A DNA stretch of 64,000 nt, from NCBI GenBank assembly GCA_903970465.1, contig CAJCIO010000149.1, forward strand, positions 45,097 through 109,096, read 5' to 3'. Of this stretch, positions 17,168 through 25,275 are shown piece after piece (the first letter of the stretch is position 1; each line of letters opens with the position of its first letter). The notes beneath the pieces were generated by a model. The model saw only the letters and a list, made by a program, of their open reading frames with translations. It was not told where the DNA came from and searched no databases. The DNA is from Gammaproteobacteria bacterium (lineage in GTDB: Bacteria; Pseudomonadota; Gammaproteobacteria; Pseudomonadales; Pseudomonadaceae). A program made the translations under genes and the position numbers.

Positions 17168-19075
17168 TTAGACTGACAGCTCAACCAGCAACTTGTTCAG
17201 GCGACGCACGTACGCCGCCGGGTCTTTCAGGCTGTCCCCTGCCGCGAGTGCGGCCTGGTCGAACAGGATGTGCGAGAAGTCGGCGAAACGGTCTTCGCTT
17301 TGCTCGTTGTCCAGTTTTTCGATCAGCGGGTGGGCCGGGTTGAATTCGAAGATCGGCTTGGAATCCGGCACTTTCTGGCCGCTCGCTTCGAGGATCTGCC
17401 GCATCTGCAAGCCCAGGTCCTGCTCACCGATTGCCAGGATCGCCGGCGAGTCGGTCAGGCGATGCGAAACCCGCACCTCGCTGACCACATCACCCAGCGC
17501 AGCCTTGAGGCGCTCAACCAGGCCTTCCTTGTCCTTGGCGACTTCTTCCTGGGCTTTTTTGTCCTCTTCGGAGTCCAGCTTGCCCAGGTCCAGGTCGCCA
17601 CGGGCGACGTCAACGAAGCCCTTGCCATCGAAATCGGTCAGGTAGCTCATCAGCCACTCGTCGATGCGATCGGTCAGCAACAGCACTTCGATGCCTTTCT
17701 TGCGGAAGACTTCCAGGTGCGGGCTGTCCTTGACCTGAGCGTAGGATTCGCCGGTCAGGAAGTAGATCTTGTCCTGACCTTCCTTGGCGCGAGCCAGGTA
17801 TTCAGCCAGGCCGACGGATTGCTCGCCGCTGCTGTCGTGGGTCGATGCGAAGCGCAGCAGGCCGGCGATCTTCTCTTTGTTGGCGAAGTCTTCAGCCGGG
17901 CCTTCCTTGATGACCTGGCCGAAGTTCTTCCAGAAGCCCTTGTACTGCTCGGGTTCGTTCTTCGCCAGTTTTTCCAGCATGTCCAGCACGCGCTTGGTCA
18001 GGGCCGATTTCATCGAATCGATGATCGGATCCTTCTGCAGGATTTCCCGGGATACGTTCAGCGACAGGTCGTTTGAATCGACCACGCCCTTGATGAAGCG
18101 CAGGTACAGCGGCAGGAAAGACTCGGCCTGGTCCATGACGAACACGCGCTGCACATAAAGCTTCAAGCCGCGAGGCGCTTCACGCTGGTACAGATCGAAC
18201 GGTGCACGGGCCGGCACGTACAGCAACGAGCTGTATTCGAGCTTGCCTTCGACCTTGTTGTGGCTCCAGCTCAGCGGGTTTTCATAATCGTGACCGATGT
18301 GCTTGTAGAACTCCTGGTATTCCTCGTCCTTGATCTCGGTACGCGGACGGGTCCACAGGGCGCTGGCGCGGTTGACGGTTTCCCATTCCTGCGCCGACTG
18401 CTCTTCGCCCTCGGCCGCAGGAGCCTGCTCTTTAGGCAGTTCGATCGGCAAGGCGATGTGATCGGAATACTTCTTGATGATGTTGCGCAGGCGATAGCCG
18501 TCGGCAAACTCGTCTTCAGCGGCCTTGAGGTGCAGCACGATGCGGGTACCGCGCTCGGCCTTGTCGACATTGGCGACTTCAAACTCGCCTTCGCCCTTAG
18601 AGGACCAGTGCACACCCTCGCTGGCAGCGGAGCCGGCACGACGACTGAATACTTCGACCTGATCAGCGACGATGAACGCCGAGTAGAAGCCGACGCCGAA
18701 CTGACCAATCAGGTGCGAGTCCTTTTTCTGGTCGCCGCTGAGGTTTTTCATGAAGTCGGCAGTGCCGGACTTGGCGATGGTGCCCAGATGCGTGATCACG
18801 TCCTGGCGGCTCATGCCGATGCCGTTGTCTTCCAGCGTGACGGTCTTGGCGTCTTTGTCGAAGCTCACCCGGATCTTCAGCTCGCCAGCACCTTCAAGCA
18901 GCTCTGGCTTGGCCAGGGCTTCGAAGCGCAGCTTGTCGACAGCGTCGGAAGCGTTGGAGATCAATTCGCGAAGGAAGATTTCCTTGTTGGAATACAGCGA
19001 ATGGATCATGAGGTGCAGCAGTTGCTTCACCTCGGTCTGGAAGCCCAGGGTTTCTTTTTGAGTTTCCACGCTCAT
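17168..19075 (-). CDS. htpG: Molecular chaperone HtpG (Hsp90)
   Basis: Cytoplasmic Hsp90 homologue, ATP-dependent chaperone dimer; 635 residues, normal length. N-terminal GHKL ATPase motifs: LISNASDAVDKLRF (catalytic Glu and Asn region), DNGIGMSRQDV, GTIAKSGT and QFGVGFYSAF. Middle-domain Arg segment LNVSREILQ and the C-terminal dimerisation domain are intact. ATG 19075 (MSVETQKETLGF) has GGAG nine bases upstream. The upstream region carries a near-perfect sigma-32 promoter. Confidence 0.98.
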   Translation of the reverse strand: MSVETQKETLGFQTEVKQLLHLMIHSLYSNKEIFLRELISNASDAVDKLRFEALAKPELLEGAGELKIRVSFDKDAKTVTLEDNGIGMSRQDVITHLGTIAKSGTADFMKNLSGDQKKDSHLIGQFGVGFYSAFIVADQVEVFSRRAGSAASEGVHWSSKGEGEFEVANVDKAERGTRIVLHLKAAEDEFADGYRLRNIIKKYSDHIALPIELPKEQAPAAEGEEQSAQEWETVNRASALWTRPRTEIKDEEYQEFYKHIGHDYENPLSWSHNKVEGKLEYSSLLYVPARAPFDLYQREAPRGLKLYVQRVFVMDQAESFLPLYLRFIKGVVDSNDLSLNVSREILQKDPIIDSMKSALTKRVLDMLEKLAKNEPEQYKGFWKNFGQVIKEGPAEDFANKEKIAGLLRFASTHDSSGEQSVGLAEYLARAKEGQDKIYFLTGESYAQVKDSPHLEVFRKKGIEVLLLTDRIDEWLMSYLTDFDGKGFVDVARGDLDLGKLDSEEDKKAQEEVAKDKEGLVERLKAALGDVVSEVRVSHRLTDSPAILAIGEQDLGLQMRQILEASGQKVPDSKPIFEFNPAHPLIEKLDNEQSEDRFADFSHILFDQAALAAGDSLKDPAAYVRRLNKLLVELSV

Positions 19076-19165
19076 GGTCACACACTCCAATCAGATGGCA
19101 GAAGCCGCTTACCTTGAGCTGAGCGACACGCTCGGCACTGGCCGGTTTGCGGCGGGATGAGCAAC

Positions 19166-19193
19166 AGATGGGGGCGTGAGTGAGGATTTCAAG
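19166..19193 (-). promoter_or_regulatory. Sigma-32 (heat-shock) promoter of htpG
   Basis: On the minus strand CTTGAAA (19187-19193), 13-base spacer, CCCCATCT (19166-19173), agreeing with the known sigma-32 consensus CTTGAAA-N13-15-CCCCATnT. It lies about 90 bases before the htpG start. Confidence 0.85.
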
Positions 19194-19342
19194 GCCAGGT
19201 ATGTCGACGCGATGCCAGGCAGATGTATCCGTACGCCACACAGCCCGAGGCAGAGGGCCGGCGTAGCTGGGACCGTGACGGGCGAGCGACGCTGAACAAA
19301 AAACCTATAGCGATCCATCACTTGCGCTCACCCAAGTGAAAG

Positions 19343-19369
19343 GAACTTTAAATTGGGTATCGGCTCGAA
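19343..19369 (+). promoter_or_regulatory. AlgU/sigma-22-type promoter of small lipoprotein gene
   Basis: GAACTT (19343-19348), 16-base spacer, TCGAA (19365-19369): fits the AlgU/RpoE consensus GAACTT-N16/17-TCnnA. Located about 38 bases before the start of the downstream lipoprotein gene. Confidence 0.65.
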
Positions 19370-19406
19370 GGGGGGCGTAAACACTATAAAACAGGAGAAA
19401 CACCCC

Positions 19407-19688
19407 ATGCGTAAATCTCTGGCATTGACCTTGATGCTGACTGCCGCCCTGGGCCTCGCGGCCTGTGACAAAAAATCCGAAGACAAGGCGCAAGACGCCC
19501 AGCAACACGCCGAACAGGCCCAGGAAAAAATGGACCAGGCGCAAAGCAAGATGAATGATGCAGCGAAAGAAAATGCTGAAGCGGCTAAAGACAGCAATCA
19601 GTCCGCTCAGGAAGCCGCCAAGGAACAGAACGGCGCGATGATGCAGAAGGCTCCGGAAACCCAGCCTGTGCCGGCTACCAAGCCGTAA
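19407..19688 (+). CDS. Small helical lipoprotein
   Basis: 93-residue lipoprotein: signal peptide MRKSLALTLMLTAALGLAAC with the lipobox LAAC (Cys about 20). The mature part is almost entirely charged/Ala/Gln with heptad-like spacing (AQDAQQHAEQAQEKMDQAQ), predicted to be a long helix or coiled coil, ending in a Pro-rich tail. This resembles the alanine-zipper envelope lipoproteins. The ATG at 19407 has AGGAG at good spacing. The AlgU-type promoter suggests induction by envelope or osmotic stress. Function not known. Confidence 0.8.
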   Translation: MRKSLALTLMLTAALGLAACDKKSEDKAQDAQQHAEQAQEKMDQAQSKMNDAAKENAEAAKDSNQSAQEAAKEQNGAMMQKAPETQPVPATKP

Positions 19689-19701
19689 TATCACGGTCCC
19701 C

Positions 19702-19788
19702 GCAGCGAGGGGGCTCGCCCCCGAAAAACGTGTCAGCCAATGTCATCTCGCAGGCTAACTACTTTTCGGGGGCAGCCCCCTCGCTACA
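19702..19788. repeat. REP doublet (REPIN)
   Basis: GCAGCGAGGGGGCTCGCCCC is mirrored by GGGGCAGCCCCCTCGCTACA about 45 bases on. Same REP family as at 6304 and 21284. It separates two convergent genes. Confidence 0.8.
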
Positions 19789-19800
19789 TGTGAAGAGCTT

Positions 19801-20208
19801 TCAGATCGTCGCCATGACGATCTGGCGGTACACCGGGCTGATCATGATCAGCAAGGTGCAGATCAAGCCTACAACCCACACCAGGCTGCGCGGGCTTGAT
19901 TTGTCGTTCCAGTACAGGAACAGATAGATCACCCTAGCGATCACGAAGATGATCGCCAGCAAATCGATCAGCCAACCCTGCGTCTGCGTGGTATGCGCCA
20001 TCAGCACCGCCACCGCAAACAGCGTGAAGGCTTCCCAACTATTTTGATGCGCTGCCACGGCACGCGCACCCAAACCGCTCAGCTTCGCTTGCTGCGCCCG
20101 CGGATTATGGTTGTCATAACCTTGCGCCTTCATCTCCCGCGTCACCGGCACTCGCGCGACGAAGATCAACAGCGCACTGATGAACACACACCAGAATGGA
20201 ATACTCAT
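19801..20208 (-). CDS. MAPEG family membrane protein
   Basis: 135-residue protein with four hydrophobic segments (FWCVFISALLIFVARVPV, WEAFTLFAVAVLMA, LIDLLAIIFVIARVIYLFLYW, LVWVVGLICTLLIMISPVY). The NPRAQQAKLSGLGARAVAAHQN segment between TM1 and TM2 is the family signature region. MAPEG proteins include glutathione-dependent enzymes of eicosanoid metabolism; the bacterial YecN-like members have unknown roles. The start ATG 20208 has GGAG eight bases upstream. Confidence 0.85.
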   Translation of the reverse strand: MSIPFWCVFISALLIFVARVPVTREMKAQGYDNHNPRAQQAKLSGLGARAVAAHQNSWEAFTLFAVAVLMAHTTQTQGWLIDLLAIIFVIARVIYLFLYWNDKSSPRSLVWVVGLICTLLIMISPVYRQIVMATI

Positions 20209-20260
20209 GGGTAAAGCTCCTTGGTGGACGCCTTGGGCCATGCGGACGACCCGGGCCCTT

Positions 20261-21238
20261 TCATGTGCGTCCTAGAGCTTGGAGAACGGCATTGGCCACT
20301 CGTTCCATATCGCCATCATCGTAGCGCTGATCGATCGGCAGCGGCAGCATGCACTCGGTCCAGCACCTGGCCGCCGCGCCCAGTGCCGGGTCCTCAAGCA
20401 ACTCGCGCCAGTAGGTCGCCACGTAGATGCGCTGCTGCTGCAACGCGCTGCGCACCTGATTGGCCTGTTCGGCACTGGCGAGCAACAGGGGGTAGATCAT
20501 TGGCGTGCTCACGCCGGCAAAATGGCTGAAGCCATTGAGCCCATCAAGACGCCCGCGCAACAAGGCAAAATTGGCTTGGCGGCGCGCCTGGATCTGCGAG
20601 TAGTCAAGACCATCGAGCAACCGCGCCGTGAGCGCCGACATGCCACGCACGCCCTCATCGCGAATACTGTGCTCGACTTCAATGAACGTCCCGTAAAACG
20701 ATTCAGGACCGCCTTCCAGACGCCCTATCAACGCCCGGGTACGGCCTTCGCTACTGCCAGGTTCGAGGGCAGGCATGTTCGCTGGGCCGTTCACCAGCCA
20801 GCCACCGTCCGGGACGCCGACGAACTTGCGCGGTGAATACAGCGTGGGCACGTCCTCCAGCGGCGCACTGAACAGGCTCTGGGCATTATCGAGGATCAGC
20901 CGTTCGCCTAGCGCCGGCCACAGCCTATCGCGAATGTAATCATTCTTGAGGCCAAAGTAGTTGACGTATTGCAGGCGCTCGTCGGCATTCAGGACCGGCA
21001 GAGCGACCGGTTCCAGTTGCTCGTCGACCTGATAGCGCACCACCTCCACGCCCGAGCGCAGCGCTGCGTCATGCATGGTCGAACAGGTGTAGTCGGGAAG
21101 GTAAAGGCGCTTGATCGCGCTGGCCTGCAGTAATGCCTGCAGGGCAAAGCGGGCGCTGTTGAATCCTTGAGCCTGAGGATACAGCGTGGTCCCGCGATTG
21201 AACTCCAGCTCGAAAAAACCGCCAATCGCCTTCGCCAT
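20261..21238 (-). CDS. DegT/DnrJ/EryC1-like PLP enzyme
   Basis: 325-residue protein of fold-type I PLP architecture, close to DegT/DnrJ/EryC1/StrS. Visible: substrate/PLP region GFNSARFALQALLQA, DYTCSTMHDAALRSG, ILDNAQSLFSAP (Asp that contacts the pyridine nitrogen), and YSPRKFVGVPDGGWL, where the Lys fits the Schiff-base position. The protein is shorter than the 370-400 typical of sugar aminotransferases and no nucleotide-sugar genes are nearby. It begins at ATG 21238 (MAKAIGGFFELEF). An aminotransferase or related activity is inferred; substrate unknown. Confidence 0.72.
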   Translation of the reverse strand: MAKAIGGFFELEFNRGTTLYPQAQGFNSARFALQALLQASAIKRLYLPDYTCSTMHDAALRSGVEVVRYQVDEQLEPVALPVLNADERLQYVNYFGLKNDYIRDRLWPALGERLILDNAQSLFSAPLEDVPTLYSPRKFVGVPDGGWLVNGPANMPALEPGSSEGRTRALIGRLEGGPESFYGTFIEVEHSIRDEGVRGMSALTARLLDGLDYSQIQARRQANFALLRGRLDGLNGFSHFAGVSTPMIYPLLLASAEQANQVRSALQQQRIYVATYWRELLEDPALGAAARCWTECMLPLPIDQRYDDGDMERVANAVLQALGRT

Positions 21239-21283
21239 GTGCCCTGCTCTCCTGAGTGATATAGAGCAGGAGCCTAGCATTTA

Positions 21284-21370
21284 TGTAGCGAGGAGGCTTG
21301 CCCCCAACATCCCGTGAGCACGCAAGATATAGCAGCTGAAACATTTTCGGGAGCAAGCTCCCTCGCTACA
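21284..21370. repeat. REP doublet (REPIN)
   Basis: TGTAGCGAGGAGGCTTGCCC is mirrored by GGGAGCAAGCTCCCTCGCTACA about 45 bases later. Third copy of the REP family in 15 kb. It lies between brnQ and the DegT-like gene, both on the minus strand. Confidence 0.8.
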
Positions 21371-21381
21371 CGGCAAAGACC

Positions 21382-22695
21382 TTAAGCCACCGCATGTTCC
21401 GGTCGGCCCAGCAAACGATCACAGATCACCGCCGCCAGCAGTGCCAGCACCGACGGCACCAGCCAGGCCAAGCCCTGATCACTCAGCGGCAAGTGTGCCA
21501 ACACGTCCGGCAGGTGGCTGGCGTATTCGGTGCCTTTGATCGCATCGACCATGCCGAACACAAATGCCACCAGCATCACCGGCGCCACTATGCGCCCTTG
21601 CGAATGCCAGAACCCCTTGCAGAAGCTCAACGCCACCAACGCGATGCACGGCGGATAGATCGCCGTCAGCACCGGGATCGAGAAGTGAATCAGATTGGTC
21701 AAACCCAGGTTCGACACCAGCAGCGAGAACAAGGCCAGCGCAACGACCAGCACTTTGTAGGGCAGTCGCAGCGCCTCGCTGAAATACTCCGCACAGGCAC
21801 AAGTAAGGCCCACTGCGGTGACCAGGCAGGCCAGCGAGATCAGTACCGCCAAAAACACGCTGCCGATCGAACCGAAGGTGTGCTGCACATAAGCATGCAA
21901 TACCGCCGCGCCATTACCCGCGCCCGCAGCAATGGAGTGGCTGCCCGCGCCCAAGCGGAACAGGCTGAAGTAGACCAGTGCCAGACCAACCCCGGCGATC
22001 AGGCCGGCAATGATCGCGTAGCGGGTGATCAACTGTGGCGACTCGACGCCGCGCGAACGGATGGCATTGACGATGACGATGCCGAACACCAGCGCGCCAA
22101 GGGTATCCATGGTCAGGTAACCATTGATGAAGCCCTGCGAGAGCGGCGAGGCCGCGTACTCGGGCACCGCGTCCCCGATGGGGCCGGCCGGCAGCACGAA
22201 AGCGGCAATCCCCAGCGCGGCCAGGGCGATGATCTTCAGCGGCGCCAGAAAGCGCCCTACCGTATCCAACAGCCTGCCCGGGTACAGCGAAACGAAGAAC
22301 ACCAGAATGAAATACACCAGGCTGTAGAGGAACAGCGGCAATGGGCCGTCACCTGTGAGCGGCGCCATGCCGACTTCGAACGACACAGTCGCCGTGCGCG
22401 GCGTTGCGAACAACGGCCCTACGGCCAGATAGCAAACAGCTGCCAGGATACCGCCGGCAACTTTGCCGATCGGGCTGCTGAGTGCATCCATACCACCGCC
22501 GACCTTGGCCAGCGCCACCACGGTGATGACCGGCAGACCGACGGCAGTGATCAGGAAGCCCAGCGCGGCCATCCAAACATGCGGACCGGCCTGCAAACCC
22601 ACCATCGGCGGGAAAATGATATTACCCGCACCCACGAACAGGGCGAAGGTCATGAAACCCAGTGCCAGGATGTCCTGGCCTTTCAACACTTTCAT
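21382..22695 (-). CDS. brnQ: Branched-chain amino acid transporter, LIVCS family
   Basis: 437-residue cation-coupled symporter for Leu, Ile and Val with about 12 TM segments; inner membrane. The N-terminal KGQDILALGFMTFALFVGAG then NIIFPP is the hallmark of BrnQ/BraB/BraZ. ATG 22695 (MKVLKGQDI) is chosen by family alignment, although no good ribosome-binding site precedes it; an in-frame ATG at 22713 is the alternative. Paralogues (BraB, BraZ) exist in Pseudomonas and cannot be told apart here. Confidence 0.93.
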   Translation of the reverse strand: MKVLKGQDILALGFMTFALFVGAGNIIFPPMVGLQAGPHVWMAALGFLITAVGLPVITVVALAKVGGGMDALSSPIGKVAGGILAAVCYLAVGPLFATPRTATVSFEVGMAPLTGDGPLPLFLYSLVYFILVFFVSLYPGRLLDTVGRFLAPLKIIALAALGIAAFVLPAGPIGDAVPEYAASPLSQGFINGYLTMDTLGALVFGIVIVNAIRSRGVESPQLITRYAIIAGLIAGVGLALVYFSLFRLGAGSHSIAAGAGNGAAVLHAYVQHTFGSIGSVFLAVLISLACLVTAVGLTCACAEYFSEALRLPYKVLVVALALFSLLVSNLGLTNLIHFSIPVLTAIYPPCIALVALSFCKGFWHSQGRIVAPVMLVAFVFGMVDAIKGTEYASHLPDVLAHLPLSDQGLAWLVPSVLALLAAVICDRLLGRPEHAVA

Positions 22696-22801
22696 CAGGG
22701 GGAAACCACACATTCAAATCGGAATTTAGAGAGGGATTTCCCAAGGGTGCGGGAAATGTGATCGGCCGCGATGAAGGCCAATCCTTAAGAGCGCGCCAGC
22801 C

Positions 22802-22874
22802 CCTTTTGAGGGCAACAGGCGCAAAGCGGCGGCTAGGGTAGCGAAAATGCGCGTGAAACGCACCTTTTGAGGGC
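22802..22874. repeat. Direct repeat upstream of brnQ
   Basis: CCTTTTGAGGGC occurs twice in the 311-base gap between brnQ and sucD: 22802-22813 and 22863-22874, 61 bases apart. It could be an operator for brnQ regulation or chance. No other feature but the sucD terminator is seen in this gap. Confidence 0.4.
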
Positions 22875-22958
22875 TACGAACCGATAAAGCGCACCAGAAT
22901 CAGACGCGTCCTACTTTCAAGACAGGAATATCCAGCATTTTGCGTCCCCAACAACGAC

Positions 22959-22983
22959 AAAGGCCACCCGAAGGTGGCCTCTG
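22959..22983 (-). terminator. Stem-loop terminator after sucD
   Basis: AGGCCACC, loop TTCG, GGTGGCCT then TTTG on the minus strand, 26 bases past the sucD stop. The stem is strong but the T-tract short; it should end the sdh-suc transcript. Confidence 0.75.
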
Positions 22984-23006
22984 TATGCAGAGCGATCAAT
23001 CCAGCC

Positions 23007-23894
23007 TTAGGCCTTCTTGACTTCCCAGCCGGTCAGCTCGGCCAAGGCCTTGCCGATATCAGCCAGCGAACGCACGGTTTTCACGCCGGCGTCTTGCAGT
23101 GCAGCGAATTTCTCGTCTGCAGTACCTTTGCCACCGGAGATGATCGCGCCAGCATGGCCCATGCGCTTGCCCGGAGGAGCAGTCACACCAGCGATGTAGG
23201 AAACCACCGGCTTGGTCACGTGGGCTTTGATATAGGCAGCGGCTTCTTCTTCAGCCGAACCACCGATCTCGCCGATCATGACGATTGCTTCGGTCTTCGG
23301 ATCTTCCTGGAACAGCTTCAGGATGTCGATGAAGTTGGAGCCCGGGATCGGGTCACCGCCGATGCCGACGCAGGTGGACTGACCGAAACCGGCGTCAGTG
23401 GTCTGCTTCACGGCTTCATAAGTCAGGGTGCCGGAACGGGAAACAATACCGACCTTGCCTGGCAAGTGAATGTGACCTGGCATGATGCCGATCTTGCACT
23501 CGCCCGGAGTGATCACGCCTGGGCAGTTAGGACCGATCAGGGTAACGCCCAGCTCGTCGCACTTAACCTTCGCGTCCAGCATGTCCAGGGTAGGAATGCC
23601 TTCGGTGATGCAGATGATCAGCTTGATGCCGCCGAACGCCGCTTCAAGGATGGAGTCCTTGCAGAACGGAGCCGGTACGTAGATCACGCTGGCGGTAGCG
23701 CCAGTTTTTTCCACAGCTTCGCGAACGGTGTTGAATACCGGCAGGTTCAGGTGCGTGGTGCCGCCTTTGCCTGGAGTAACGCCGCCGACCATCTTGGTGC
23801 CATAAGCGATGGCTTGTTCGGAGTGGAAAGTACCTTGCGAGCCGGTGAAGCCCTGGCAGATGACTTTGGTGTCTTTATTGATCAGGACGCTCAT
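23007..23894 (-). CDS. sucD: Succinyl-CoA synthetase alpha subunit
   Basis: Converts succinyl-CoA to succinate with NTP formation, with SucC. 295 residues. N-terminal CoA-binding Rossmann fold (VICQGFTGSQGTFH), LIGPNCPGVITPGE, and the phospho-His in KRMGHAGAIISGGKGT (about 247). It overlaps the sucC stop by one base (TAATG), the conserved sucCD coupling. Confidence 0.98.
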   Translation of the reverse strand: MSVLINKDTKVICQGFTGSQGTFHSEQAIAYGTKMVGGVTPGKGGTTHLNLPVFNTVREAVEKTGATASVIYVPAPFCKDSILEAAFGGIKLIICITEGIPTLDMLDAKVKCDELGVTLIGPNCPGVITPGECKIGIMPGHIHLPGKVGIVSRSGTLTYEAVKQTTDAGFGQSTCVGIGGDPIPGSNFIDILKLFQEDPKTEAIVMIGEIGGSAEEEAAAYIKAHVTKPVVSYIAGVTAPPGKRMGHAGAIISGGKGTADEKFAALQDAGVKTVRSLADIGKALAELTGWEVKKA

Positions 23895-25060
23895 TACTTG
23901 CCCTCCGCAGCTTTGACGACTTGTTGAGCAGCGTCGGTCAGGCTGGTAGCAGCGATGATGTTCAGACCGCTTTCTGCCAGTACTTTAGCGCCCAGGTCAG
24001 CGTTGTTGCCTTCAAGACGGACAACGACCGGGATTTTCACGCCGACTTCTTTCACAGCGCCAATGATGCCTTCGGCAATCATGTCGCAACGAACGATGCC
24101 GCCGAAGATGTTGACCAGAACGGCCGCGACATTGGTGTCGGACAGAATGATCTTGAACGCTTCGGTCACGCGTTCTTTGGTAGCACCGCCGCCTACGTCG
24201 AGGAAGTTGGCAGGCTTGCCGCCATGCAGGTTGACGATGTCCATGGTACCCATGGCCAGGCCAGCACCGTTGACCATGCAGCCGATGTTGCCTTCAAGGG
24301 CAACGTAGTTCAGTTCGAACTTGGCAGCGTGGGCTTCGCGCGGGTCGTCCTGCGATGGATCGTGGAAGCCCTTGAGCTTCGGCTGACGATACATGGCGTT
24401 GGCGTCGATGTTGATCTTGGCATCCAGGCAATGCAGATCGCCATCAGCCTTGATTACCAGCGGGTTGACTTCCAGCAGGGCCAGATCGTGGTCCTGGAAC
24501 AGCTTGGCCAGGCCGACGAAGATCTTGGCGAACTGGGCGACTTGCTTGCCTTCCAGACCCAATTGGAACGCTAGGTCACGACCTTGGAACGGCTGAGCGC
24601 CAACCAGTGGATCGATAGTGGCCTTGAGAATCTTTTCAGGAGTGTCGTGAGCGATCTTCTCGATGTCCACGCCACCTTCGGTGGAAGCCATGAACACGAT
24701 ACGGCGGCTCGAACGGTCTACAACGGCGCCCAAGTACAGCTCTTTGGCGATGTCGGTGCAGGATTCAACCAGGATCTTGGTGACGGGTTGACCATTGGCA
24801 TCAGTCTGGTAGGTCACCAGACGCTTGCCCAACCACTGCTGTGCGAAAGCCTTGGCGTCTTCCTTGCTGCGAACCAGCTTGACGCCGCCCGCTTTACCGC
24901 GACCACCGGCATGGACTTGAGCCTTGACGACCCATTCAGTGCCACCGATCTTGTCGCAGGCTTCTGCCGCTGCTTCGGGGGTGTCTACTGCGTAACCTGT
25001 CGATACTGGCAGGCCGTACTCAGCGAACAGCTGCTTACCCTGATACTCGTGAAGATTCAT
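23894..25060 (-). CDS. sucC: Succinyl-CoA synthetase beta subunit
   Basis: 388-residue ATP-grasp subunit. It begins MNLHEYQGKQLFAEYGLPVS; nucleotide-binding VKAQVHAGGRGKAGGVKL, LEVNPLVI and NIFGGIVRCD segments present. ATG 25060 chosen by family alignment; the longer frame upstream is not supported. It lies downstream of lpdG by 215 bases, giving the order sdhCDAB-sucAB-lpdG-sucCD. Confidence 0.98.
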   Translation of the reverse strand: MNLHEYQGKQLFAEYGLPVSTGYAVDTPEAAAEACDKIGGTEWVVKAQVHAGGRGKAGGVKLVRSKEDAKAFAQQWLGKRLVTYQTDANGQPVTKILVESCTDIAKELYLGAVVDRSSRRIVFMASTEGGVDIEKIAHDTPEKILKATIDPLVGAQPFQGRDLAFQLGLEGKQVAQFAKIFVGLAKLFQDHDLALLEVNPLVIKADGDLHCLDAKINIDANAMYRQPKLKGFHDPSQDDPREAHAAKFELNYVALEGNIGCMVNGAGLAMGTMDIVNLHGGKPANFLDVGGGATKERVTEAFKIILSDTNVAAVLVNIFGGIVRCDMIAEGIIGAVKEVGVKIPVVVRLEGNNADLGAKVLAESGLNIIAATSLTDAAQQVVKAAEGK

Positions 25061-25221
25061 GCTTATTACCGTCTTCGTTAGGTACTGCGCATTCGGCGCT
25101 GCACTGTGAAAGTGCCGCACCACCTGTGACTGCTGCTCGCAAGAACTCTATCCGGGCCTACGGCGCGTGGACCTGGCCCAGACGTTGACCTTGCGAGGTC
25201 GAGTCCGACGAACATTCCGCG

Positions 25222-25245
25222 GTGGGCCCTGCTGGCAGGGCTCAC
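25222..25245. other. Stem-loop between lpdG and sucC
   Basis: GTGGGCCCTGC, two-base centre, GCAGGGCTCAC: an 11-bp nearly perfect inverted repeat in the 215-base gap. No T-tract on either strand, so it is a processing or stability element rather than a terminator. Confidence 0.55.
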
Positions 25246-25275
25246 GACGGGCAAGGCGTCGTGGTTTCTTGTTGT

